Source of the DNA: an uncultured Pirellulaceae bacterium
Lineage (GTDB): Bacteria > Planctomycetota > Planctomycetia > Pirellulales > Pirellulaceae
Reading direction: 5' to 3'
NCBI GenBank assembly: GCA_937941455.1
Contig: CALDHM010000001.1
Coordinates: 53,726-117,725 of the forward strand
Length of the DNA stretch: 64,000 nucleotides
Each line of letters begins with the position of its first letter. Position 1 is the stretch's first letter. Below are positions 27,701-35,217 of this stretch, piece by piece. Position numbers and translations under genes: made by a program. The notes under the pieces were generated by a model. That model worked only from the letters and a program-made list of their open reading frames with translations. It made no database searches and was not told the DNA's origin.

Positions 27701-28728
27701 AACGGCAGCGCGTCCTCGCCCTCGTGAACAAAGCCTTGATCCCCCCCGACTCGATGGAGGGGAAGCCCGAACGCGAAATCGATGAGTGGAAAACCGAGTT
27801 TGACGTGGTGCAAACCTTGCGCGAAATGGGGCATCAGGTCGAGGTGTTGGGGTTGAGCAATGACTTGTCGCCGCTGCGCAAGGCGATCATCGAGGAGCGA
27901 CCCCGCATCGCTTTCAACCTGCTCGAAGAGTTTAGCGGCATCGTCACCTACGACAGCGCGATCGTCAGCTATCTGGAATTGATGCGGCAGCATTACACCG
28001 GCTGCAATCCGCGCGGCCTGATGCTTTCGAAGGACAAAGCCCTCTCGAAAAAAATCCTGTCGTTCCATCGCATCCCCTCGCCGAGGTTCGCCGTTTTTCC
28101 GCGCGGCCGCAAGGTGATGCGACCCGCCCGGCTCCGCTTTCCGATCTTCGTCAAATCCGTCATCGAGGACGCCTCGATGGCCATCTCGCAGGCCTCCGTG
28201 GTCCGCAACGACCAAGAACTGGAGGCACGCGTCGCCTTCGTCCACGAAAACACTAACTCGGATGCGCTGGCCGAGGAATACATCGAAGGGCGAGAACTCT
28301 ACGTAGGGGTGATCGGCAACAAACGCTTGCAAACGCTCCCGATTTGGGAGCTTAAATTCACCAAGAGTGACGCTCCGCTGATCGCGACGCGGAAGGTCAA
28401 ATGGGATCGCAAGTACCAGCAGCGGCTGGGCGTTGAGACCAATACGGCGGAGGGGCTCAGCCCCAAGCAAGTGCGCGAAATCCAGCGGCTTTGCAAACGC
28501 GCCTTCCAAGCTCTCGATCTCAGCGGCTACGCCCGCATGGACCTCCGCATGACCCACGACGGCCGGGTTTATTTGCTGGAGGCCAACCCGAATCCGAATT
28601 TGGCCTATGGCGAAGATTTCGCGGAATCTGCCGAAGTCGGCGGCCTGTCCTACGAGGCCCTCCTCGACAAGATCATTCGCCTGGGCCTCGCCTACGAAGC
28701 CCCCTGGAAATCCATCAACGACTCGTGA
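27697..28728 (+). CDS. ATP-grasp ligase, D-Ala-D-Ala ligase-like
   Basis: This 343-residue ATP-grasp enzyme forms an amide-type bond with ATP via an acyl-phosphate. The nucleotide-binding part includes FPIFVKSVIEDASMAIS and AEEYIEGRELYVGVIG. The metal-binding end is YARMDLRMTHDGRVYLLEANPNPNL, with Asp, Glu and Asn as expected. The N-terminal part is an unusual pre-ATP-grasp domain. True D-Ala-D-Ala ligases have other active-site residues, and the cell wall context is missing, so another peptide or amino-acid ligation is likely. It starts in the ATGA overlap with the metallopeptidase gene, which argues for a two-enzyme pathway. Confidence 0.85.
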   Translation: MKRQRVLALVNKALIPPDSMEGKPEREIDEWKTEFDVVQTLREMGHQVEVLGLSNDLSPLRKAIIEERPRIAFNLLEEFSGIVTYDSAIVSYLELMRQHYTGCNPRGLMLSKDKALSKKILSFHRIPSPRFAVFPRGRKVMRPARLRFPIFVKSVIEDASMAISQASVVRNDQELEARVAFVHENTNSDALAEEYIEGRELYVGVIGNKRLQTLPIWELKFTKSDAPLIATRKVKWDRKYQQRLGVETNTAEGLSPKQVREIQRLCKRAFQALDLSGYARMDLRMTHDGRVYLLEANPNPNLAYGEDFAESAEVGGLSYEALLDKIIRLGLAYEAPWKSINDS

Positions 28729-28762
28729 TTCACCTGCCAGCGCCCTAGCCTGCGATTCTCCG

Positions 28763-29190
28763 CTAGCCAAACATGCTGCTGCGGGACTGGGTTTCAGATT
28801 GGCCGACGGTGAGAAGTCGCGCAAGAGTTGTTGCCAACTGATCGACGGTGGCAGCATCGGGGAGCGTGACGGATATACGCGCGCGGCCGTCAGCGGGCGT
28901 GTCGACACAGTCTCCCAAGCGGTTGCAGATTGTATCGACCGTCTCTGCGGGTGGTTCCGTCCTGCATTAGAGTCCACAAAAATTGAAACACGGCGCCGAG
29001 CAATTCTCCGTCTGCCGCGGCGACCCGCTCGCGTTGCGTCACCACATTTTGGGCGAGTTTTTTGCGATCTTCCTCAGCGAGTTGGGCGGTCGAACCTCGG
29101 TACGATGCTCGTGAGCGTGTGGCTGGTGCTATTCGATCGACAAGCGTAGCCTGTGGCAGCGAAGGATAAGGAGGGCTGGGCCGGGTGGAT
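28763..29190 (-). pseudogene. Frameshifted remnant of a larger gene, C-terminal part
   Basis: Two overlapping minus-strand frames read as one damaged protein. From about 29190 down to about 28965 the frame gives AQLAEEDRKKLAQNVVTQRE and DGELLGAVFQFLWTLMQD. From 28966 to a TAG at 28763 a different frame continues with ETVDTICNRLGDCVDTPADG and LPDAATVDQLATTLARLL. Both have coding-like composition, and neither has its own start. The break lies near 28930-28970. The helical style recalls the C-terminal region of large SNF2-like helicases, but I could not verify this. The N-terminal part is missing. Confidence 0.45.
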
Positions 29191-29410
29191 GCTCGCTTCG
29201 TTGGTCTTCCGCGGGGGACTGCGTGGTTGCGGTGTACTTAATCGTTCACACCGAGCCACGCTCTCTGCCGCGAGTTCTGAGAATGAGCCACACTTGCAAC
29301 GTAATGTTCAGCAAGTCCAATTCGCGCTGGATTGCGGTGAATCGACGAAAGGCCACGATCGTGAAGGGGGTGCCATTCGACAAGGCAGAGCGGCTGCAAA
29401 TGTCGGCGCG

Positions 29411-29460
29411 AAAAAAACCCTCGCGGCAGGTCGTGGCGGTGGGCGAAGACCTGCGCGAGG
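29411..29460 (-). terminator. Intrinsic terminator of rpoD
   Basis: Read on the minus strand, a stem CCTCGCGCAGGTC pairs with GACCTGCCGCGAGG (one bulged base) around a 15-base loop and is followed by a run of seven T. It starts about 25 bases after the rpoD stop. Confidence 0.85.
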
Positions 29461-29485
29461 CTTAGGTGGTTGTCGGGCAGGCGCC

Positions 29486-31048
29486 TTAGTCGAGGAAGCC
29501 GACGAGTTCTTGGCTTCGACTCGGCTGCTGGAGTTTGCGCACCGCTTTGGCTTCGATTTGGCGAATGCGTTCGCGAGTCACTTTGAAGATGTGGCCGACT
29601 TCTTCCAGCGTGTAGCTGTAGCCGTCCCCGAGGCCGTAGCGGAGCTTAATGATTTCTCGCTCGCGATAGCTGAGCGTCTTCAATACCTTGTCGATGCGAC
29701 GGCGCAGCATCTCTTGGGCGGCGCCGAGTGAGGGGTTTTCGGCTTCGCCGTCGGGGAGCAGATCGCCGAACTGGCTATCTTCGCTATTGCCGACCGGGCG
29801 GTCGAGGCTGATCGGGTAGCGGCTCATGGCCAGGACCCGCCGCGCCTCTTCGATCGACGTATCCGATTTGCGAGCGATTTCTTCCAGCGTGGGTTCGCGG
29901 CCGAGTTGTTGGAGCAATTGACGAGAGACCGCGCGGACGCGGGACATGGTTTCGACCATGTGGACGGGGATACGAATGGTGCGACTTTGGTCGGCGACCG
30001 CCCGCGTGATGGCTTGGCGGATCCACCAAGTCGCGTAGGTACAGAATTTGAAGCCGCGGCGATACTCGAATTTGTCGACGGCCCGCATTAGGCCGGCGTT
30101 CCCCTCTTGGATGAGATCGAGGAAGCTCAGGCCGCGATTGCGATATTTTTTGGCGATCGACACGACCAGCCGCAAGTTGCCTTCGGAGAGTTCTCGTTTG
30201 GCTTGCTGGTATTCCGTATAGACCTTGCGGACTTGTTGGACCCGGTTGCGGAGGCTGGTGGGGGTTTCCTGGCAAGCGATGAGTACGGTCCGCATTTCTT
30301 TGATCCACGGCTTACGTTCGATGGCAGGTCCGCGGGCGGCCTTGTGCTCCATGATTTTTCGTTGCAGATCGTCGACGATCTTGCTGAACTTCTCGATGGT
30401 GCAGATCAGGCCCTCGATCCGCTGCGTGCGCAGCCCGAGTTCTTCGATCAGGCGGACAGCGCGGCGACGGCGACGTGCGAGCGAAAGCCACGCGGCACGG
30501 CGTTCGGCCTTGGGGCGACTTTTGGAGTATGCGATCAGAAAGTCGCGACGGTTTCGCTTGAGCAGCACGGTGAGGGTGTTCAAGTTGTGGGGGATCCGCC
30601 CCAAAATTTGCTCTTTTTCCAGGCGGTCGGTCACCGAGACCTGCACCGTGCGATCGAAGGGGAGTTCGCCAGCGTGAACGCGTCGGAGGGTTTTGAAAGC
30701 GGCCTGGATCACATAATCGCATTCCAGCAATTTGGTGCGGAACTCGCGACGAGTTTTTTCGATTCGTTTGGCAAGTGTGATTTCTTGGGGACGAGTGAGA
30801 AGCGGGATTTCACCCATCTGCGTGAGGTACATCCGTACCGGGTCGTCCGACCAGGTGTCAGCGTCGCCGATGCCAGCCAACAGGTCACCTGTGCTGATCT
30901 CGACCGCACTATCGTCTTCGACCTCGACGATTGGATCCGCGCGATCATCATCATCGACCTCTTCGACGACGGGTTCATCGAACGGGCGATTGAGAGTCGG
31001 GCGAATTGTTGATTCTTCCTCAAAATCATCAAGCATTACATCGTACAA
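29486..31048 (-). CDS. rpoD: Primary-type RNA polymerase sigma-70 factor
   Basis: Directs core RNA polymerase to promoters. Region 1.2 is [18 protein letters not shown] (near residue 68). A long non-conserved region of about 200 residues follows. Region 2 contains [40 protein letters not shown] and [13 protein letters not shown]. Region 3 follows, and region 4 ends with [20 protein letters not shown], the -35-binding helix-turn-helix. Length is 520 residues; the classical region 1.1 is short and mostly acidic. The TTG start at 31048 has an AGGAG site seven bases upstream on the minus strand, whereas the next ATG (31036) is poorly spaced. A terminator lies just past the stop. Confidence 0.93.
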   Translation of the reverse strand: MYDVMLDDFEEESTIRPTLNRPFDEPVVEEVDDDDRADPIVEVEDDSAVEISTGDLLAGIGDADTWSDDPVRMYLTQMGEIPLLTRPQEITLAKRIEKTRREFRTKLLECDYVIQAAFKTLRRVHAGELPFDRTVQVSVTDRLEKEQILGRIPHNLNTLTVLLKRNRRDFLIAYSKSRPKAERRAAWLSLARRRRRAVRLIEELGLRTQRIEGLICTIEKFSKIVDDLQRKIMEHKAARGPAIERKPWIKEMRTVLIACQETPTSLRNRVQQVRKVYTEYQQAKRELSEGNLRLVVSIAKKYRNRGLSFLDLIQEGNAGLMRAVDKFEYRRGFKFCTYATWWIRQAITRAVADQSRTIRIPVHMVETMSRVRAVSRQLLQQLGREPTLEEIARKSDTSIEEARRVLAMSRYPISLDRPVGNSEDSQFGDLLPDGEAENPSLGAAQEMLRRRIDKVLKTLSYREREIIKLRYGLGDGYSYTLEEVGHIFKVTRERIRQIEAKAVRKLQQPSRSQELVGFLD

Positions 31049-32183
31049 GGGTGAACTCCTGATAATGAGTGTGAGCTATATGGTCGGGCAAAAAAAGACG
31101 ACCGCCCAAAGATGCGTGGACACCTCGGCAGTGCATGAAAAGGGGACGTGATTTGTCATCTCATGCCGACGATTGTTTAGTCTACCATCGAAACCGCACG
31201 AAAACCGAGCGGATCGAAATTTGTCAAAGAATTCCGTTTAGTTAAACCTTGGCGAATCATTTTGGTTTCAGTCGCGAACCAGATGTTCGAGGTCTTTCTA
31301 AGCGGCAGCCCTATCCCTGTTCTGAGGATCAGCGACCGATCCAAGCGTGCCCACTCTGCCTCAAGTGTAGGAACGCGGTCGCTAGTCGATGCCAAGGCGA
31401 CCTCGGAAAGCCCGCCGTGACGTTGTCATTTCGCTGGTTTAAATCGCTGCAGGAATGAGTTGGTTAATGTGGGCTGAATGACAGCAAGAGCGTTAAACAG
31501 CGAATCGACTCATAATTTTACTCCGCTTCCGCCCGCGGTCCAGTGACTTTTCGTTTTCGGGACAAAAAGTCCACAAATCTGCGAGTCGCATTCCCGAGAA
31601 GGCGCGTAAGTCATCCGCACCAACGCGACCGCCAGGTAATCAAGATGGCCTTGCCGAAACAAGTCGAATCGAGAGGGTTTCCCCGAACTTGAAACGAATA
31701 ATCGCCTTGTTTTTCCCGGTTTTTGTGCTTTGCCGGATCTCAGGGCGGGGCCATGCGCCGGGGTGCGACAATCGTCGCTTTCGCCGCGGATTGAGGTGAG
31801 GTGGGCCAAGGTGACGCAGCGGTGTTTGGACACTTGGCGGGCAGGTAGCAAGGCAAGCACGTGGCCTGGCTCGTTCAATCCATCGGTTTGACGACTCAGA
31901 TAGCCAAAACAGCATCACGTTTGAGTTGCGGTGTTACGCATGCTGCCAAAACCCGCCAGGCGCAGGGCGGTAGCCCCGGGGTTCTCACAACAACCTGACG
32001 CTATCGCATTCCGGCGAATCGTTTTGAAACAACGCCTAGTGTCATCCCTGAAATTCGATCATCGCTCGGTCAACGAACACCTTGCGGGAATTGATGAAAG
32101 CTAGGGAACAACTAAAATGCCTGCATTCAATCGACGCCGTTCGCTGCACATAATTCGAAACTTTTTTCAGACGAGCTCGACCG
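31049..32183. other. Long intergenic region with one repeat copy
   Basis: This 1.1-kb gap between divergent rpoD and the zinc-ribbon protein gene should hold the rpoD promoter. It contains a repeat copy at 31944-32039. I see no convincing gene. A 122-codon minus-strand frame at 31510-31878 lacks coding character. Confidence 0.4.
31944..32039 (-). repeat. Dispersed ~100-bp intergenic repeat, copy F
   Basis: On the minus strand it begins CTAGGCGTTGTTTCAAAAC and ends GGCGGGTTTTGGC. It is diverged in the middle but keeps TGAGAACCCCGGGGCTACCGCC and GTTTTGGC, matching the copies at 23711 and 50031. It is the least conserved of the full-length copies. Confidence 0.6.
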
Positions 32184-32783
32184 ATGCCCAAGGCTCATCT
32201 TCTCCCTTGCCCCTTCTGTAACGCCGAACTCCGCGTGGAAATGCGGCAAGCTGGGCAAACCATGCGTTGTCGTGAATGTCAAGGGGAATTCGAAGTCCCG
32301 ACGATCGGTCGGCTGCGGGCCTTGCCAGCGGTTGACGAGGAGACAACACCGGCAGCGACAACTGTACCGCATCCGTTGAAACCGTGGTTTTTCGTCGGCG
32401 GTTTGATCGTGGCGGCGGTGTTTGGAATGACAGGTTGGTTGTTGTATCAGTATTCCGCATCGATGATTGCGATGGGGGAGATGTACCTCGAATCGGTCCC
32501 CCCCGAGTATTTCGACACGCTTAAAACGAAGGAGGACCTGTGGCGAAGCTGGTACCAGTTTTTCGAGGAGCAGGGGGAGCTCCCCCCGTGGCAGCCATCG
32601 ACGATCAAGATCACGCTTCAAACCGGTAACTTGTTCCGCAAGATCAGCCTGGGATTGCTGTCGGGGGCCGGACTCGGGCTATTGGCTGCCTTGGGCTCAT
32701 TTTTCTTGCCGAATCAGAAGGCCGGTGCAAAACGCTCTGGTGGTCGTCGTCGCCCGAGTGAGAAGCCATCAACGCGGGCCTGA
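32184..32783 (+). CDS. Zinc-ribbon membrane protein, unknown function
   Basis: The N-terminus carries two CxxC pairs, CPFC (residues 9-12) and CREC (29-32), forming a zinc-ribbon of the type common in planctomycete membrane proteins. One membrane helix follows at about residues 70-92 (FFVGGLIVAAVFGMTGWLLY) and a second near 155-175 (KISLGLLSGAGLGLLAALGSFFL). The 60-residue loop between is likely extracytoplasmic. The basic C-terminal tail (KRSGGRRRPSEK) sits in the cytoplasm. No enzymatic motif is present. The gene is single and convergent with the kinase gene. Function is not known. Confidence 0.7.
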   Translation: MPKAHLLPCPFCNAELRVEMRQAGQTMRCRECQGEFEVPTIGRLRALPAVDEETTPAATTVPHPLKPWFFVGGLIVAAVFGMTGWLLYQYSASMIAMGEMYLESVPPEYFDTLKTKEDLWRSWYQFFEEQGELPPWQPSTIKITLQTGNLFRKISLGLLSGAGLGLLAALGSFFLPNQKAGAKRSGGRRRPSEKPSTRA

Positions 32784-32852
32784 CGGGCTAAGCTTTGCGA
32801 CTCCATCGCAACGTCGGCGTTGAGACGAGGGCCGGCGACCGCAGGCATTTTG

Positions 32853-34337
32853 CTATGCCAGCAATTCTGACAGCAGTCCGCGAATCTCCTTCATTTTGAT
32901 CGGCAGATGCGCAATGCGGCGGTTGGGGATCGATAGATCGGCTTGCGATTCCAGATTGTTTCGCTTGGGGTCGATCAGCAGAATGGCCGGGATAGTGGTC
33001 ATGATCTCCCCCTTGAAGCGATTGAACGCCTCAAGGCCCAGTGCGCCGTTCCCTGTCGTTCCGAAAATGACGCAATCGGCTGGGCGCGGTTCGGCGGGAT
33101 CCAGCCGGGCAAATCGATCGATGGCCGATTGGGGGTTAGAAATAATCAGGACGCGGTAGCCGACTTCCTTGAGCTTCTCGCGAAAATGATCCTGTAGTTT
33201 CGAGTCGGATTCGACGAACATCACGATGCGGCTGCGACCCTCGTCTTGGCGGTGAATCAACTCGGCGTATTCTTCCGCCTGAGCCCGCGACAACTCGGGA
33301 TCGTAAATTTCGGTCTCCCCATGCGTGATCACGTCGACGGCCGCCTGGAGTTCGCGATGAGCCTGCTGGGCCGTTTGGATCCGCGTCTCGGGATTCAGGT
33401 CCATCAATCGATTGACGAGGATGACAACTCGCGAAGGCAAATTCGGGACTTGGGCAGCGATCGGCGGAATTTCGCGGAACCGAGACGGAGCGATCCGCTT
33501 CATCCGTTCGCGGGTTTCCTTGAGCGGTGGTTCGCCGCAGATCATGTGGTACAGCATGCAACCGAGGAAGAAAATGTCGCTGCGCGGATCGTTCCGTTTG
33601 GCATTGGTGGTTTTCTCCAAGCCCGCGTAGTCGATACTGCGTGGGCCTTGTTTGTCTTCATCGTCGACGTCGGTGTTGACGGTGGCCAGACCGAAGTCGA
33701 CCAGTTTCGCCTGACCTTTGCTCGACAGGAGAACGTTCGAGAGTTTCATGTCGCGATGGGTAATCCCCTTTTGGAAGGCGTAATCGAGACCACTAGCCAG
33801 ATCGCGGGTGATGCTCAGGGCCGTGAGCAGTTTCAGTTTGCCGTGGGCCCGCACGTAATCCCGCAGGTTTTGCCCCTCGACGAAATCCATCACCATGTAG
33901 ATCCGCCCCTTTTCCGTGGCCACCTCGTGGATCGGCACGATGTTGGGGTGTCGCAGGGTCATGACTGTCCGCGCCTCTTGCAGGAAACGTTCTCGCACGG
34001 CGTCGCTGTCGGAGTAACGATTGCGGAGCACCTTGACCGCCTTCACATCCCCCGTTTTGACGTGGACCGCCCGATAGACGCGGGCAAAGGTGCCGTGCCC
34101 GACCATGTACAGGATGCGATAGTTGCCGTAAAAGTAGCCGCGGCGATGTCCCTCGAGCAATCGCTGCGTTTGCCAGTTCGTCAACAGTTCGTGCTTGGTG
34201 AGATAGCGGATGAAGTCTTCCGCAGGGACCTGTCGACCTCCGGCGGCCATCATGGCCTCCTCGATTTGCTTCGACTCCATCAAGCGGCTTTCTAAGATCC
34301 TCGTGGCGAGTTGATCAGCGGTGACTAGATCGCTCAT
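32853..34337 (-). CDS. Ser/Thr protein kinase with degenerate receiver domain
   Basis: A 494-residue cytoplasmic kinase. The kinase domain (about residues 68-340) shows the glycine loop GHGTFARV, the lysine in AVKVL, the catalytic loop HRDMKLSN and the metal-binding VDFGLA, so it should be active. No membrane helix or PASTA repeats follow. The last 125 residues (from about 370) fold like a CheY receiver domain (RIVMFVESDSKLQDHF at the start, LPIKMKEIRGLLSEL at the end). Where the phosphorylated Asp should be, DCVIFGTTGNG has Gly, so this domain probably senses or binds rather than accepts phosphate. It lies alone, convergent with the zinc-ribbon gene. Confidence 0.9.
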   Translation of the reverse strand: MSDLVTADQLATRILESRLMESKQIEEAMMAAGGRQVPAEDFIRYLTKHELLTNWQTQRLLEGHRRGYFYGNYRILYMVGHGTFARVYRAVHVKTGDVKAVKVLRNRYSDSDAVRERFLQEARTVMTLRHPNIVPIHEVATEKGRIYMVMDFVEGQNLRDYVRAHGKLKLLTALSITRDLASGLDYAFQKGITHRDMKLSNVLLSSKGQAKLVDFGLATVNTDVDDEDKQGPRSIDYAGLEKTTNAKRNDPRSDIFFLGCMLYHMICGEPPLKETRERMKRIAPSRFREIPPIAAQVPNLPSRVVILVNRLMDLNPETRIQTAQQAHRELQAAVDVITHGETEIYDPELSRAQAEEYAELIHRQDEGRSRIVMFVESDSKLQDHFREKLKEVGYRVLIISNPQSAIDRFARLDPAEPRPADCVIFGTTGNGALGLEAFNRFKGEIMTTIPAILLIDPKRNNLESQADLSIPNRRIAHLPIKMKEIRGLLSELLA

Positions 34338-34677
34338 GGGGACGGTTCGACGAATTCAGCGTACGAGGGGCAACACTTGGCGGATTAGAAAGTAGGCTCG
34401 ACGGACCATCCATGGTAGGTCACGACTGGAAAAACCGCAAATTGAAACGGGGCCGCAGTCCCTTTCAAACCGACTTGTCGCGACATCTATACCGATTTTA
34501 ACACGTAAGGACGGCTTGTCAGCGATCCCGGTTCGTGTTTGGCTCGGTTCCGGGCATGCCGGAACCCCGTAGGAATCGCCTGCGCGAAGGTCGGCCGATC
34601 ACCTCGTGCGGACTTCTCAATTGGGCGAATCGCCACCGACTGGCCGCGACATTCAAGGGAGTCGTTGGTCTTCGCCG
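34338..34677. other. Intergenic region with a hairpin
   Basis: No gene seen. A perfect 8-bp stem, GGTTCCGG (34546-34553) and CCGGAACC (34559-34566) around GCATG, lies about 110 bases past the 3' end of the small gene at 34678-34950. It has no T-run, so its role is uncertain. Confidence 0.4.
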
Positions 34678-34950
34678 CTACTCGCCGTCGAGACTTTGCT
34701 TGTAGGCGTCTCGTTCGCGTTTGGTCGCTTCGAGGTCGAACATCAAATACTTCATGTCCAGACGGAGTTGGCCAAGGGCTTCCTGGATCAAATCGAGAAT
34801 TTTCCGGCGGCGGCGTGTGTAATCGACCACCCGTTCCAGGGGAACGCGGAGCTGAGCTTGCATCTCCATCGGCAGTTTATCGATGGCGTGAATCAGATCC
34901 ATCAGGTCGTTCGGGAGTTGCTCTTTGGCCTCGGGCATGCGATTGCTCAT
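34678..34950 (-). CDS. Small helical protein, 90 residues
   Basis: A wholly helical, highly charged 90-residue protein (LPNDLMDLIHAIDKL, then a basic patch YTRRRRKILDLIQEALGQL) with no signal or membrane segment. Its style suits a dimerising coiled-coil or nucleic-acid-associated protein. I do not recognise a family. The open frame of the large secreted protein gene passes over it on the opposite strand, but only as an unused 5' extension; the composition here favours the minus-strand gene. Confidence 0.6.
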   Translation of the reverse strand: MSNRMPEAKEQLPNDLMDLIHAIDKLPMEMQAQLRVPLERVVDYTRRRRKILDLIQEALGQLRLDMKYLMFDLEATKRERDAYKQSLDGE

Positions 34951-35217
34951 GGTGTCGCGTCTCAGTTGATTGGCTTGATTTTATGGATTGGGATTTTTGT
35001 AGAGCAGCTGGCATGCCAGGTCCTTGGAAAAGATGGGGGGTCTGGAAAAATTCGGGAGAATAGGCGTTGTTGTGGCTTGGCGGAGGTTAACCTTGTTGAT
35101 TTTTCGCGATCCGTTGATTGCTCTAGGCTTGCGTTGCCGATCGTGATAAAAGCCATTTTTCGGCGGCAAAACCACCAAAACGACCGGTGCACCGAGGAAG
35201 TTGCGAGAAATTCTCGA

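Noticed and set aside
28607..29149. 180-codon plus-strand frame downstream of the ATP-grasp gene
   Set aside because: It starts within the ATP-grasp gene in another frame and opposes the minus-strand remnant, which has better coding character.
31510..31878. 122-codon minus-strand frame in the long gap upstream of rpoD
   Set aside because: No ribosome-binding site, no recognisable motif and a composition unlike its neighbours; a chance open frame.
34606..35217. Long 5' extension of the large secreted protein frame
   Set aside because: It crosses the small minus-strand gene and would bury the signal peptide; the start at 35218 is better.
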